Notes: generated by a model not told the origin, from the sequence alone. DNA of 64,000 nucleotides from Pseudoalteromonas sp. N1230-9 (GCF_032716425.1 NZ_CP090420.1:124001-188000); one strand, 5' to 3'; shown: positions 16,290 through 26,335, counted from the stretch's first letter. Program-made: numbers and translations.

Positions 16290-17987
16290 TTAAAAATTAT
16301 CGGCAAACTCGCAGGTTTGTAGATATGAATAAAAATCCGCTTTTGATTGCCAGCCAACTAGATTAAGGCTTTGCGTCATAATTTGTTCTTGCCAACTGCT
16401 GAAAGCTGCGTTGGGTTGAAAGACATAGTGAGCAAATAATTTTATTGCAATCCAGTGTTTCTCCTCGATACTTAATTGCTGCTTTTCCTTTTGTTCGCTG
16501 TTTAGTAAGTATCCAGTCCATGGATTATCACCGAGTAATTGCGTGAGGTATTCATTGAGTGATGTTTGATCAATTGCACTTACGCCAAATAAACAGGCTA
16601 AAGGGGCACTAACTATGTTTGATTCGGCTTGTTCAAATAATGTTTTTCGGGATAAGGCAGTAGCATGATTTTCGCATAAAAACACACAGTACGCGTATAA
16701 GGGCAGGGTGACTTGTTCAAACTGTTGAATCGTTGAGTGCTTAAAAAAAGCTTGAATAATAACAGCAATATTTTCTAGTCGCTTAACTATGTGTAGTTCT
16801 AATGGGTGTGAAATGGTTGCGACTAAACGTTGAAAGAGCACCTTTTGAATGATAGCAGGGGCATTGTCGTAGCCCACCATCGATAAACAATGACGTAAGC
16901 CTTTAGCACGTTGATGCTCTTTATTATAGGGTTTAACGGCTAGAGTTAATTGCAAAATGAGCTCAGGAAATGGGCTTAGTAACTTATTAAGTGAGCTAAA
17001 GCTGTATTCTTTCGATATTTTTAACTGACTAATGAGATTGAGGTATTTTTGTCGCTGAGATTTTGCGATGTCTTCAGGGTGCGCAAAATTTATATTGTCG
17101 CTGAACCAAACTGTATAGAGTAAGCGGTTATCACTACATGCTCGTTGTTTCTCAAAGGTACTAAGCGTTGCTTTCACTCTATGCCAACGCACTTTTTCAG
17201 GGCGAGAAACATCGACAAGTATATGCCGTGCACGATCATCCGTTGCTAAATAAATGAGTGACTGCTCGGCATAATTTACTTCACTGGCTGGCAGGTATGA
17301 GCCAGTGTGGGCAATAAAGTTTTTTATCGCTTTTTGAGCAAATTCATTTGGGGTTCGTAAGTAAATGTCAGCCAGTGCTTTATGTAAACTAATGTGCTCG
17401 CCTGTTTGACGGTAAGTTATATTCATCGCAATGATATTAGCTAAGGCAACAAGAGTCGTCGCACCATCGTAAATCATTGTTTTTGGAGCACTTAATAAGG
17501 CTTGTTTGTATTTATTAAGGCGCGCAAGTATATGTTGCACACTTAATGTCATAGGGCCAGAGGCATGCAATAACTTTACTGCGAGCTGGTGGCGACATTG
17601 CCACAGTTTTTTATCTTGCGCTGTGAGAGCTTGTGCACAGGCTAACTTATTGCTTTGTGATTGCACACATAAATAATTAGCCAAGCAGGTTGCAATAATT
17701 TGTTCGCTGATCGCTTGGTTGTAGTTAAGGGCTCGACATAACACACAGGCGAGTACACATTGGTTTACAACTAAATTAGTTGTATAGCCATAATCTGGAA
17801 CGTACAAGCTTAGTTGGGCTTGCAGGCCTTTAGGACAAGCTTGATAAATGAGGTAGTAACGCTCAGCAAGATTATTTAATAGGGGATATATTTGTGGCCA
17901 TTTATTTTTGTGATGATAAAGCTTTAATAATTGGTGTGTGCTATCAAACAAGCGCGCCAACTCCCGTGGCGTGACTGACTCCATCAT
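16290..17987 (-). CDS. Hypothetical protein, perhaps a degenerate HD-GYP-like domain
   Basis: 565 residues, soluble, mostly helical, rich in Leu, Ala and Gln; no signal peptide. Residues 60-115 (NLVVNQCVLACVLCRALNYNQ to LANYLCVQ) are spaced like the first helices of an HD-GYP domain, and KNFIAHTGSYLPASEVNYAEQS with later HILVDVSRPEKV resembles the usual tail of such domains (yPxGsxVxL). The HD and GYP residues themselves are missing, so no phosphodiesterase activity is expected. The C-terminal 300 residues match nothing I recognise. It ends six bases from the DUF3192 gene, with which it may be co-transcribed. The HD-GYP idea is a weak inference. Confidence 0.55.
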   Translation of the reverse strand: MMESVTPRELARLFDSTHQLLKLYHHKNKWPQIYPLLNNLAERYYLIYQACPKGLQAQLSLYVPDYGYTTNLVVNQCVLACVLCRALNYNQAISEQIIATCLANYLCVQSQSNKLACAQALTAQDKKLWQCRHQLAVKLLHASGPMTLSVQHILARLNKYKQALLSAPKTMIYDGATTLVALANIIAMNITYRQTGEHISLHKALADIYLRTPNEFAQKAIKNFIAHTGSYLPASEVNYAEQSLIYLATDDRARHILVDVSRPEKVRWHRVKATLSTFEKQRACSDNRLLYTVWFSDNINFAHPEDIAKSQRQKYLNLISQLKISKEYSFSSLNKLLSPFPELILQLTLAVKPYNKEHQRAKGLRHCLSMVGYDNAPAIIQKVLFQRLVATISHPLELHIVKRLENIAVIIQAFFKHSTIQQFEQVTLPLYAYCVFLCENHATALSRKTLFEQAESNIVSAPLACLFGVSAIDQTSLNEYLTQLLGDNPWTGYLLNSEQKEKQQLSIEEKHWIAIKLFAHYVFQPNAAFSSWQEQIMTQSLNLVGWQSKADFYSYLQTCEFADNF

Positions 17988-17993
17988 AGCGTG

Positions 17994-18377
17994 TTAGCCT
18001 TCTTGTTGATAGCTTTCATAGGCACTGGGTCCCCATAGCACAAGTTGACCGTTTTTAAATAATAGACCAGTACACTCATCAATTGTTGTAATGCCATCAG
18101 ATTTAACATGTTGCGTGCGATAAAAAACAATTTGCCATACAACATCTTCTGCTCGTTTCGCATAGGTTAGGTCTGGACTACCTAAATAATCAAGTACGGC
18201 ATTAAGGTTTTCAGGTTTATCGATTGAAAGCTTGGCAATATAACGTTTATTGAACGCTTCACGATCTTGCCAAATCATTGCTTGAGGATCATCTTTATAA
18301 AAAGTGATAACTAAGGCTGCTATGAGTGCGTAAACACCCAATCCTAGTATCAGATATTGGAAAACCTTTTTAAACAT
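17994..18377 (-). CDS. DUF3192 family membrane-anchored protein
   Basis: 127 residues: one N-terminal membrane segment (YLILGLGVYALIAALVITF) and a periplasmic domain with LDYLGSPDLTYAKR and the family signature FYRTQHVKSDGITTIDECTGLLFKNG. DUF3192 is common in marine gammaproteobacteria; function unknown. The gene lies upstream of the 565-residue hypothetical on the same strand with six bases between them. Confidence 0.75.
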   Translation of the reverse strand: MFKKVFQYLILGLGVYALIAALVITFYKDDPQAMIWQDREAFNKRYIAKLSIDKPENLNAVLDYLGSPDLTYAKRAEDVVWQIVFYRTQHVKSDGITTIDECTGLLFKNGQLVLWGPSAYESYQQEG

Positions 18378-18447
18378 GTGTCACTCTTCAATACGAACGC
18401 TGTTTTCAGTATACGATCAGATGTTCTACAGTGCTAATGGATTGCGA

Positions 18448-19221
18448 CTAATTGAGCCTTAACTGCTTTAAACTAAAGCCTAAGTTTATATCTGTTCGTA
18501 AGGTAACCAAGTTTTTGGAAATGATAAACAAATCCATTTCGGCAATGAGCTTACGTTTTAAAGTCGCGTTAAGCGCTTCATCGCCTATGGCATCATCAAT
18601 CACATTATATTGATTTATCAATTGTTGTGCTGATTTATTGCCAATCCCTTTAACGCCTGGGATATCGTTGGTTTTATCACCTGCTAAAGCCCAAAAATCA
18701 ATTAGCCTGTGCTGTGGCACTGAAAAACGCGTATGAATATCATCTTGGCTGATAAAGTGTTTTTTAAAGTAGTCAAAAACGCTTATGTATTCAGATAAAA
18801 ATGGTAAAAACCCTTTATCAGTTGAAACGATGGTTGAGGGCACTTTATTTGAGGCGGCCTTGTGGGCGAGAGTTGCGATAATGTCATCTGCTTCGTCGTT
18901 ATCAGGGGAGAAAACAACAATGCCCGTTTGTTCTATCGCTTGCTTAAATAATGCAAGGTTCTTCTTAAGTAAATCAGGCATTGGAGCCCGAGAAGATTTG
19001 TAATCTTTAAAGTAATGGTAGCGCCAGCTTCTGTCGCCATCAAACACTGCAACGCCATGGGTGGCGTTACATTGCGCACGTAACTTTTTGCAAGCATGAG
19101 CTACACGGGCACAACTTGCTTTGATCATATGCTCTTCACTGTGGTGACTTTGATTACTATCAACAGCATAGATGCGCCTGATTAGATTAAGCGCATCTAT
19201 TAAAAGTAACTGGGTGCTCAC
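18448..19221 (-). CDS. xni: Flap endonuclease Xni (ExoIX)
   Basis: 257 residues, the size of the short FEN family related to the 5' nuclease domain of Pol I. Metal-binding acidic residues are visible in LLIDALNLIRRIY, VAVFDGDRSWR, DNDEADDIIATLA and the helix-hairpin-helix start WALAGDKTNDIPGVKGIG. It should cut 5' flaps or bind flap DNA without polymerase activity. It lies 12 bases after the ppnN stop on the same strand, an arrangement also seen in other gammaproteobacteria (ygdH-xni region). Confidence 0.92.
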   Translation of the reverse strand: MSTQLLLIDALNLIRRIYAVDSNQSHHSEEHMIKASCARVAHACKKLRAQCNATHGVAVFDGDRSWRYHYFKDYKSSRAPMPDLLKKNLALFKQAIEQTGIVVFSPDNDEADDIIATLAHKAASNKVPSTIVSTDKGFLPFLSEYISVFDYFKKHFISQDDIHTRFSVPQHRLIDFWALAGDKTNDIPGVKGIGNKSAQQLINQYNVIDDAIGDEALNATLKRKLIAEMDLFIISKNLVTLRTDINLGFSLKQLRLN

Positions 19222-19233
19222 AAAGTCTCCTTG

Positions 19234-20577
19234 TTAGGCTTTAATCTCATAGCAAGGAATGTACTTACTGCCGGGTAACTTCATACGGCCTTGCTCAACA
19301 AATGCTGCCAGCAGTTTGTCCATATCAGCCATAAGCGCGGGTTCGCCACTTAGCACAAAGCGGCCATGTTGCTTGATGGCTTGTAAGCCTTCATCTTTAA
19401 CATTACCAGCCACGATGCCTGAAAAAGCACGGCGTAAATTTGCTGCTAATTGTTGTGTAGGTTGATTTAAATGCAAGTCCAAACTTGCCATGTTTTCGTG
19501 CGTTGGTACAAAGGGCTGCTGGAAATCATTATCAATTTTCAATGTCCAATTGAAGTAGTAGGCATCACCTTGGCTCTTACGGTAGTCGCGAACTTCGGCC
19601 ATTTGGGTTTTAAGCGATTTACCTACACGGGCAGGGTCATCAATAATAACTTCGAACTTTTCAAGAGCGACTTTACCGAGTGTTTTCTCAACAAATTTGC
19701 AAAGCTCGATAAAGTAATTTTCACTCTCTTTAGGGCCGGTAAGTATAACAGGTAAACGTTGTTTTTCGTTATCAGGATGGAGCAAAATACCGAGCAAATA
19801 CAATAGCTCTTCAGCTGTTCCTGCACCGCCTGGGAAAATAATAATGCCATGTGCCGTTCTTACAAAAGCTTCGAGGCGCTTTTCGATATCGGGTAAAATA
19901 ACTAATTCATTTACAATCGGGTTCGGTGGCTCAGCAGCAATAATGCTAGGTTCTGTTAACCCTAAATAACGGTTATCTGAAATACGTTGTTTAGCGTGTC
20001 CGATAGTTGCCCCTTTCATTGGCCCTTTCATTGCGCCAGGGCCACAACCTGTACAAATGTTTAAACCACGTAGGCCAAGCTCATAACCCACCTGCTTGGT
20101 GTATTTATATTCAACTTCGTTAATTGAATGACCGCCCCAGCAAACAATCATACTAGGATCACTGTTGACGCGGAGCGCACCCGCATTTCTTAGCATGTCA
20201 AACACCATATGCGTGATGGCTTTTTGTTCGGTCAGGTTTTTTTCATATTTTTGGCAGATAAACAAAATATCGCGGATAACTGAGAAAATATGTTCATGAA
20301 TACCGGTGATAATTTCGCCATCGACAAACGCCGATTCAGGAGGGTTTTCAAGTTCTATTTTAATACCACGTTCACGGCTTAGAAGGCGAATATCAAAATC
20401 TTCAAATTTATCGTATATCTCAGAGCTTGAGTCGGTATGACTGCCCACATTTAGGACGGCGAGCACACAGTTTCTAAATAATTTATAGCGCTCACTGGTG
20501 GATGATTGTTCGAGTAAGTCTACTTCTAGTTGTGATAATAAATCCAGTACGCCTGTAGGATTCAATTGTTTTAACAT
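19234..20577 (-). CDS. ppnN: Nucleotide 5'-monophosphate nucleosidase (YgdH/PpnN)
   Basis: 447 residues from ATG 20577 (AGGAG seven bases upstream; a GTG at 20583 adds two residues). The LOG-like core shows [35 protein letters not shown] and the [15 protein letters not shown] motif. PpnN splits purine and pyrimidine monophosphates into base and ribose-5-phosphate and in E. coli is controlled by (p)ppGpp. Located upstream of xni, probably co-transcribed. Confidence 0.93.
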   Translation of the reverse strand: MLKQLNPTGVLDLLSQLEVDLLEQSSTSERYKLFRNCVLAVLNVGSHTDSSSEIYDKFEDFDIRLLSRERGIKIELENPPESAFVDGEIITGIHEHIFSVIRDILFICQKYEKNLTEQKAITHMVFDMLRNAGALRVNSDPSMIVCWGGHSINEVEYKYTKQVGYELGLRGLNICTGCGPGAMKGPMKGATIGHAKQRISDNRYLGLTEPSIIAAEPPNPIVNELVILPDIEKRLEAFVRTAHGIIIFPGGAGTAEELLYLLGILLHPDNEKQRLPVILTGPKESENYFIELCKFVEKTLGKVALEKFEVIIDDPARVGKSLKTQMAEVRDYRKSQGDAYYFNWTLKIDNDFQQPFVPTHENMASLDLHLNQPTQQLAANLRRAFSGIVAGNVKDEGLQAIKQHGRFVLSGEPALMADMDKLLAAFVEQGRMKLPGSKYIPCYEIKA

Positions 20578-20712
20578 AAGCACTCTCCTAGCTCATCTAT
20601 GAGCCTATATCATTGTGTATGTACAAGACTTAAACTAATACCTGTCGCAATAATACTTAATCATTTTGAGGTGTAGGTTGCTCAATTAATTAAGTAAATT
20701 GGTATAATTAAT

Positions 20713-22248
20713 TTATCGACTGACGCACACTCTATTACGTCCTTCGTTCTTGGCACGATAGAGTGCATCGTCAGCACGGTCGAATGCGATAATAGGTGTG
20801 TCACCTTTTTTAAGTTGTGTAGCACCGATTGAAATGGTTATTTCAACTTGAGTATCTTTAAATTTAAATGGAATGGCTTGAATCGTTTTACGCAGTTTTT
20901 CAAGCGGCAATGATGCATTATCAAGAGACATTCCGGTCATTAACATGACAAATTCTTCACCGCCATAACGGGCAATAAAGTCAGATTTACGAATTGATTT
21001 TTGTAGTGCTTTGGCTATCACTTGTAGTGTTTTATCACCGGCACTGTGACCATATTTATCATTAATTGATTTAAAATGGTCAACATCAATCACAACTAAT
21101 GTGAGGTCTGATTCCTGGGCATCAAACAGATGAAACTCATGGTTAAAGCGCTCATCAAATGCAGCTCGATTTGGTAATTTAGTTAACCCATCAAGCAAGC
21201 TTTTGAACCTTTGTTCATTCAAACGCTGCTTGTAAGTGGTCAGTTTAGATTCTAAATGACCAATTCGACTATTTATGTCGTTGAAACTGGCTAATAAGTT
21301 TTCACGCTCGGTATGCTCAAGCTTTTCTTTTGCAATTAAGTCGTCACTTAGCGATTTTAGCTCTTCTTCTACCAGCTCTTTCAGCGCTGAAATAGATGTC
21401 GCATCTTGTGTTTTTTTATGCAAATTCTTAATTTTACTTTCTATTTGTTTATTGAGCGTTTCATATTCAGCACTGAGTGATTCTGAATGCTTACTGGTTG
21501 ATACAATCGAGTGATGTAGGTCTTCGATTGTTTGGTTTAATGAGATTAAAAAGCTTTGCGCAGATTGGCGCTCTTTGCTCATATTACGTGTAATGATAGT
21601 GATAATATCGATTGCTGTATCTAGCAGGTCATCGACACTGTCATTGTAGGTAATTTTATTTTTTATACTCTTTATTTGTTCTGCACTTTCATCTTCTAGC
21701 ACAAGGTCATTGGCAAGTAGCATTAACTGTTTGGCAAGTTCTGGCTTTATGAGTGCTTCAGCTTCATTTGCTGCGGAGAGTTTCGCTTGCAATGCTTGAT
21801 GGTAGATTACAATCAACTTTGAAAGTAATGGAACAAAGTCATGATTTGACTGGATATTATTTAATTCATGATCAAGCAGATGACGAAGTGTTCTGCGCGC
21901 ATCGTCTGGTAAACCTTTTACTTTTTGAAGTTGCTTACCGGCATCAAGAACAGTGTCATTCAACTCGCGTTGTAGCGCCATTTGTTTCGTTTCTTGGTTT
22001 TTTAACAGCCCAAGAATATCGTTAATAAAGGGCTCTAGTAGCTGAAAGTCTACTCCTTTTCTTAATGCATTACGGTATTTTGCAAGACGGTTGTCTAGTT
22101 CAATGTCTAGCCCTTTACAGCTGAGCGATAATTTCGCCGCAAACTGTGAGAGCAATTCAACTTGATGCTTACGAGCGTCTTCGACGACCATGCGTGCGTC
22201 GATCGCTTGTTTTAACTTTTTATTAAGGACATCATGCTGCTGTTGCAC
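20713..22248 (-). CDS. Diguanylate cyclase (GGDEF) with long coiled-coil N-terminus
   Basis: 511 residues, GTG start at 22248. The first 340 residues are charged and helical, with clear coiled-coil stretches and no membrane segment, so the protein is cytosolic. The C-terminal GGDEF domain starts at LLDGLTKLPNRAAFDERF and has an intact active site RYGGEEFVML. An RxxD inhibitory site (RKSD) lies five residues before GGEEF, so product inhibition by c-di-GMP is expected. It should make c-di-GMP, which promotes surface attachment. The input signal is unknown. Confidence 0.88.
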   Translation of the reverse strand: MQQQHDVLNKKLKQAIDARMVVEDARKHQVELLSQFAAKLSLSCKGLDIELDNRLAKYRNALRKGVDFQLLEPFINDILGLLKNQETKQMALQRELNDTVLDAGKQLQKVKGLPDDARRTLRHLLDHELNNIQSNHDFVPLLSKLIVIYHQALQAKLSAANEAEALIKPELAKQLMLLANDLVLEDESAEQIKSIKNKITYNDSVDDLLDTAIDIITIITRNMSKERQSAQSFLISLNQTIEDLHHSIVSTSKHSESLSAEYETLNKQIESKIKNLHKKTQDATSISALKELVEEELKSLSDDLIAKEKLEHTERENLLASFNDINSRIGHLESKLTTYKQRLNEQRFKSLLDGLTKLPNRAAFDERFNHEFHLFDAQESDLTLVVIDVDHFKSINDKYGHSAGDKTLQVIAKALQKSIRKSDFIARYGGEEFVMLMTGMSLDNASLPLEKLRKTIQAIPFKFKDTQVEITISIGATQLKKGDTPIIAFDRADDALYRAKNEGRNRVCVSR

Positions 22249-22450
22249 CGAGTAATACCGCCATTAAGATTCAAATTTCAATACCCTAAGTTTACAACAA
22301 ATTAATGCGAAATGTAGGCGCGAAGTCAAAAACTTAGCGAATTTGTTTATCAAGCTTATTGCATTGGGGCTTTATCGGTTTTTAATTCACATTTTTTTAC
22401 TCAGTTGGTAGGCTAGCTTGTAATTTTGATACTAAGAAAAAAGAGTTGTT

Positions 22451-24232
22451 ATGAAAAAGTTGTTGGCCATGTCAATATTAGCGGCGTGCTCAAGCAGTAC
22501 ATTTGCTGATGTTAATTATTCACTGTCTATTACTGAACCTGAACACCATTTAGGTAATGTGAGTGTTGAGTTTCCTGAAACTGCGCAAGCACATTTAGAT
22601 ATTAAACTTCCCGCTTGGCGTACAGGTCGTTACGAAATTTTAAATCTTGCCAATGGCGTACGCTTTTTCGAAGCAAAAGATGATGACGGTAAGGCATTAA
22701 AGTGGGAGAAAATTGACCACAGCACTTGGCGTGTTCACCTAAACGAGCCAACGCAAGTAAATGTTGATTACCAAGTATATGCCAATGAGCTTGGTAAGCG
22801 TGCTCGTCACATTGATGATAGCCATGCCTTTATTGATGCCTCGGGCTTTTTTATGTTCAGTGAATCATTTCGCCAAGACCCTGTTACTGTAAATCTAAAC
22901 GTACCAAAAGCGTGGCGTTCAGTGTCAGGTATGGAAAATGCGGGTTCTAAACATAGCTTCAAAGCCGCTGATTACGATATCTTAGTCGATTCACCAATCG
23001 AAAGTGGCATCAATGAGCTACATAAGTTCACCGTTGATGGCCGTGAATACGAACTCGTTATTTGGGGTGATGGCAACTACAACGTAGAGCAAATGCTAAC
23101 CGACCTTAAAAAGCTAGTGGCAACCGGCAATGTAATTTGGGATAGCTATCCGTATGAACGTTATGTATTTATGGTACATGCCACATCAGGTGCAGGCGGG
23201 GCAACAGAGCATTTAAACTCAACCATTATCCAGCGTCCACGTGACCGTTTTGGTTCTCGTAAAGATTACCTCGCGTTTATTAGCACTGCTGCCCACGAAT
23301 TTATTCATACGTGGAATGTTAAAGCGTATCGTCCAAAGGGGATTGCCCCTTACGATTACACAAATATTAACTACACGAAAACGTTGTGGATAGCAGAAGG
23401 CTCAACCAGCTACTTTGAAGATCACTTAATGGTGCGCTCGGGTATTGAAACAACCGATGAGTTTTTTGGTACGTTAACGAAAACAATTAATCGTCACTTA
23501 CAAACACCGGGTCGCGAAGTCCAAAGCGCAACCGAAACCAGTTTTGATAAGTGGATCAACCAAGGCGGCGATCACGCTCGCAACTACAGCACTAATATCT
23601 ATCTAGAAGGGTCATTGATTTCAATGGCGCTTGATATTGATTTACTTGAAAAAAGCGATGGCAAAATTAGCTACCGCGATGTTCACCGTGCACTTTACAA
23701 CAAGCACCGTTTACCAGATGGTTTTACGCCAGATGATGTTAAAGCGATTTTAAAAGAGCTAACAGGTCGTGATTATAGCGCTTGGTGGCAAGCGAATGTG
23801 GATGAGCCAGCTGCTATCGACTTCGATGCATTACTTGAAAAAGTAGGCTTAGGTTTAATTCGCCCAGAAGGGGCAAAATCAGTACCGAGTATTGATTCGT
23901 TTGCTAAAAACAGTGGTGAGTTACTTACATTGACTCACGTTCGCCGTGGTGGTGCTGCTTGGCAAGCGGGTTTAACGACAGATGACAAAATTGTTGCATT
24001 CAACAAAAAGCATGTTGGTAAAGATTTAACAGCTAGCCTTGAAACATTTAAAGCAGGCGACACTGTGACTGTTGATTTCATTAGACGTGATGCCCTGCAA
24101 AGCACGACACTGACACTGAGTGAAGACTTTGATAAAGAGAAAAAGGTAAAAGCATTAAAAGATGCAACACCCGCTCAAATGGCATTGTTTAAAGCATGGA
24201 TGGGTGTTGACCACCCAAACCAAGAAAAATAA
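22451..24232 (+). CDS. Secreted M61 family peptidase with PDZ domain
   Basis: 593 residues; signal peptide MKKLLAMSILAACSSSTFA. The M61 (glycyl aminopeptidase-like) catalytic motif is AAHEFIHTWNVK, with the third zinc ligand in IAEGSTSYFEDH. A C-terminal PDZ-like domain (SGELLTLTHVRRGGAAWQAGL) follows. M61 enzymes release N-terminal Gly or Ala from peptides. It stands alone and ends with a terminator hairpin that lies inside the convergent glycosyltransferase gene. Confidence 0.92.
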   Translation: MKKLLAMSILAACSSSTFADVNYSLSITEPEHHLGNVSVEFPETAQAHLDIKLPAWRTGRYEILNLANGVRFFEAKDDDGKALKWEKIDHSTWRVHLNEPTQVNVDYQVYANELGKRARHIDDSHAFIDASGFFMFSESFRQDPVTVNLNVPKAWRSVSGMENAGSKHSFKAADYDILVDSPIESGINELHKFTVDGREYELVIWGDGNYNVEQMLTDLKKLVATGNVIWDSYPYERYVFMVHATSGAGGATEHLNSTIIQRPRDRFGSRKDYLAFISTAAHEFIHTWNVKAYRPKGIAPYDYTNINYTKTLWIAEGSTSYFEDHLMVRSGIETTDEFFGTLTKTINRHLQTPGREVQSATETSFDKWINQGGDHARNYSTNIYLEGSLISMALDIDLLEKSDGKISYRDVHRALYNKHRLPDGFTPDDVKAILKELTGRDYSAWWQANVDEPAAIDFDALLEKVGLGLIRPEGAKSVPSIDSFAKNSGELLTLTHVRRGGAAWQAGLTTDDKIVAFNKKHVGKDLTASLETFKAGDTVTVDFIRRDALQSTTLTLSEDFDKEKKVKALKDATPAQMALFKAWMGVDHPNQEK

Positions 24233-24247
24233 CAGCCAATCTAATGT

Positions 24248-25042
24248 TTAATGATTTTTGACTGGTAAGAGAGGAGCTGCGGCTCCTTTCTTTTTGTTTG
24301 GAGTTTGCTGCGCTTTCACAAACTGCTTAGTGTACTTTGTGTTTAATAATGCGCTGTGAAGTTGCTGCTTTTTACGTCGCCAAAATGATTTTTTAACCTT
24401 GTTTGATCTATCCCTAATATCGCTTTGTGAATTTTCAGGTTGCGATACTGGGTAGGGCAGCAAAGAGTAACCATAAACGCCCGTTTCCCAAACATGTTGT
24501 AAATCGCAGTCAACGGGGCGGCCAAATGTGGCAGTGGCTCTTAACAGCGCTTTTGCGCCTGCCAAGCTAACAGCTGTTGCACAACAGCCAGACATCAGCT
24601 TTTTGTGAATGACTAAATGCTGCTCATCAGAAAGGGGTTTGGTAAAAGCAATGCCACGCTGACGGGCTTTATAAGCCGCCAATTTTATTAGCTGCCAAGG
24701 CTGCTTTAACGTATTAATGTTTTCAATTGCACTGTGAATAGAGCGGTCGAGAACAAAGTCATCTTCTAAAATAATAGCGTAGTCGAGTTGTCTATCAACT
24801 ATTGTTTGCCACGCTTTTCGGTGGCTCAGGTAACAACCAATTTCACCTTTACTTAACGGCTTGTGGTATTTTTTTAGATTTAAATCAGCACTGTAATGCT
24901 GAGCAATCGCTGATTCAGACAGTTCCCTACCATCAACTGCATGAATGCGCTCAAAGGGTAAGTTTTGTGCCTTTAGCTCTTGGCTTACATGATTTAGCCG
25001 CTCAGTTGAGCTTGCTAAATTAATTACAAAAATAGCAGTCAT
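24248..25042 (-). CDS. Glycosyltransferase family 25 (LPS beta-galactosyltransferase-like)
   Basis: 264 residues. GT25 features: FVINLASSTERLNHVSQEL, FERIHAVDGREL, KGEIGCYLSHRKAWQ and the acidic LDYAIILEDDFVLD. Such enzymes add sugars to lipooligosaccharide or other surface glycans. No other glycan genes lie nearby. The last residues (KKKGAAAPLLPVKNH) are encoded across a terminator hairpin used by the convergent M61 gene, so the C-terminus may have been extended by read-through of a lost stop codon. Confidence 0.85.
   Translation of the reverse strand: MTAIFVINLASSTERLNHVSQELKAQNLPFERIHAVDGRELSESAIAQHYSADLNLKKYHKPLSKGEIGCYLSHRKAWQTIVDRQLDYAIILEDDFVLDRSIHSAIENINTLKQPWQLIKLAAYKARQRGIAFTKPLSDEQHLVIHKKLMSGCCATAVSLAGAKALLRATATFGRPVDCDLQHVWETGVYGYSLLPYPVSQPENSQSDIRDRSNKVKKSFWRRKKQQLHSALLNTKYTKQFVKAQQTPNKKKGAAAPLLPVKNH
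24272..24293 (+). terminator. Intrinsic terminator of the M61 gene, inside the convergent CDS
   Basis: AGGAGC (24272-24277), loop TGCG, GCTCCT (24282-24287), then TTCTTTTTG. Forty bases after the M61 stop; overlaps the 3' end of the GT25 coding sequence. Confidence 0.75.
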
Positions 25043-25106
25043 GATAATTACCTAATTAGCCGTTTTAAGCAGGCTAGCAATCGTCAATGACGCTTGAGTG
25101 TCAGTA

Positions 25107-25292
25107 CTATTTATTTTTTATGTCAGGGCGAGGGGTATTTAAAATTGTTTGCTTTTCTTGCTCGGATAAAATGATCCAATCAAAAATTTCATCATTGCTG
25201 CGACCACAGCCTGTGCAATAGCCTTTAAGGCGATGGCACTGACCTACACAGTCTGTTTTAAATTGGCTATTTTCTTTATGGGAATTTGTCAT
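25107..25292 (-). CDS. DUF1289 small Cys-rich protein
   Basis: 61 residues from ATG 25292 (an in-frame TTG at 25325 is possible). Four Cys at C15, C19, C26 and C29 in CVGQCHRLKGYCTGCGR, the DUF1289 pattern, probably a metal or iron-sulfur site; then FDWIILSEQEKQ. Family function is unsettled. It follows a lipoprotein gene on the same strand, with a 9-base inverted repeat just upstream of the start. Confidence 0.78.
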   Translation of the reverse strand: MTNSHKENSQFKTDCVGQCHRLKGYCTGCGRSNDEIFDWIILSEQEKQTILNTPRPDIKNK

Positions 25293-25300
25293 AGTGTTCT

Positions 25301-25323
25301 GAAGGCTAATTATCTTAGCCTTC
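25301..25323. repeat. Perfect inverted repeat before the DUF1289 gene
   Basis: GAAGGCTAA, five bases, TTAGCCTTC. It lies between the lipoprotein stop and the DUF1289 start. It could be a weak terminator (no T-run on the minus strand) or a binding site; nothing decides between them. Confidence 0.5.
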
Positions 25324-25333
25324 AATAAATCAG

Positions 25334-25846
25334 CTATTTACCTTCAACTGGTTTACCAATCTCGAGCGTTGTAGACCATTGTTTTTTACGTGAAAGGGTT
25401 TTACCTGTATGAATTGAGATAACAGGATTGTTTTCGTCAAGCACAAAAGTTGTGCGCAACGATTCTGCGGACTCTTTTTGTGTTTGATGCCAATTGTTAT
25501 CTGCTAAACATGCTTGAGTAAAGTTAACTGCACGAGTGTGATCGGCGACAGCTTGTTGTTGTTGCTCATAACTACCTACGCAGCGGTAGGTAACATTGTC
25601 TTTATCAAGCGCGGTAATTTGGCAGTTATCACTAATTAGATTGTATTTTGCTGTCCATGTTTCCATGTACTTAGTATTTACACGGCTACGTTTTAAGCCT
25701 TCAAAGCGGTTATCATAAGCACCCAATAGGGCGTTAATTTTCTCGCAAGGGGTTAAGTTATCAATGGCAGCTTGTTGCTCAGTTGTCAGTCCCGTACATC
25801 CTGTTAAAACAAGGCTAGTTAGTAAAGCGGCGAGTGGCTTTTTCAT
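25334..25846 (-). CDS. Hypothetical lipoprotein
   Basis: 170 residues. Signal peptide with lipobox: MKKPLAALLTSLVLTGC, Cys-17 being the lipidation site. The mature protein is polar with three further Cys (NLTPCEKINALLGAYDNRFEGL, NCQITAL, YRCVGSYE). No family recognised. Aspartate is not at position +2 (Thr follows Cys), which by the E. coli rule favours outer-membrane sorting. Confidence 0.65.
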   Translation of the reverse strand: MKKPLAALLTSLVLTGCTGLTTEQQAAIDNLTPCEKINALLGAYDNRFEGLKRSRVNTKYMETWTAKYNLISDNCQITALDKDNVTYRCVGSYEQQQQAVADHTRAVNFTQACLADNNWHQTQKESAESLRTTFVLDENNPVISIHTGKTLSRKKQWSTTLEIGKPVEGK

Positions 25847-26050
25847 ATCAGGCTATCCTTTTAAATAGCAGTTCCTTAAACGTTTTATAAAGGATACCTA
25901 AGCCCTTGTAAAAATGCTATGAAAGACATAAAAATATTAATTTTGAATTAATTAGGCTTGATCTAATGCACAGATATTTACTTTTTCACAGACGTGTATA
26001 AAATCTCCTCGTATTGCAGGATGCAAACTTTCGCAAACAAAAGGAATTAG

Positions 26051-26335
26051 ATGAAGTACTTATATACCCTCACGATACTGATCCAAACTTTCGCAGTTGT
26101 CATTTTATATCAAGATCCTAATTATCAGACATTAGCACTGATTTTTGCTCCAGCCATCCTGTTATCTTTATTTGGCGGCTTGTATTTTATTTTAAAAAAT
26201 AAATGGTTAGCTTACATAGGAATGCTAGGTTGTGTTGTTTTTGTGCCTATTGGCGCGCTCGGAGTTTTTGCTTTGAGAAGTGAAATGGATAAGGAAATCA
26301 AACGTCATTTTTTAAGGAGTTTACATAATGAGTGA
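26051..26335 (+). CDS. Small membrane protein, unknown
   Basis: 94 residues, AGGA ribosome-binding site. Three hydrophobic segments (about residues 3-21, 27-48, 52-73), then a charged tail EMDKEIKRHFLRSLHNE. No family recognised. Overlaps the next gene by 8 bases; the two are surely co-translated and may form a complex. Confidence 0.6.
   Translation: MKYLYTLTILIQTFAVVILYQDPNYQTLALIFAPAILLSLFGGLYFILKNKWLAYIGMLGCVVFVPIGALGVFALRSEMDKEIKRHFLRSLHNE

Noticed and set aside
26024..26095. 12-base direct repeat (CAAACTTTCGCA) 60 bases apart across the start of a small membrane-protein gene
   Set aside because: One copy is inside coding sequence and no structure or family motif links them; probably chance.
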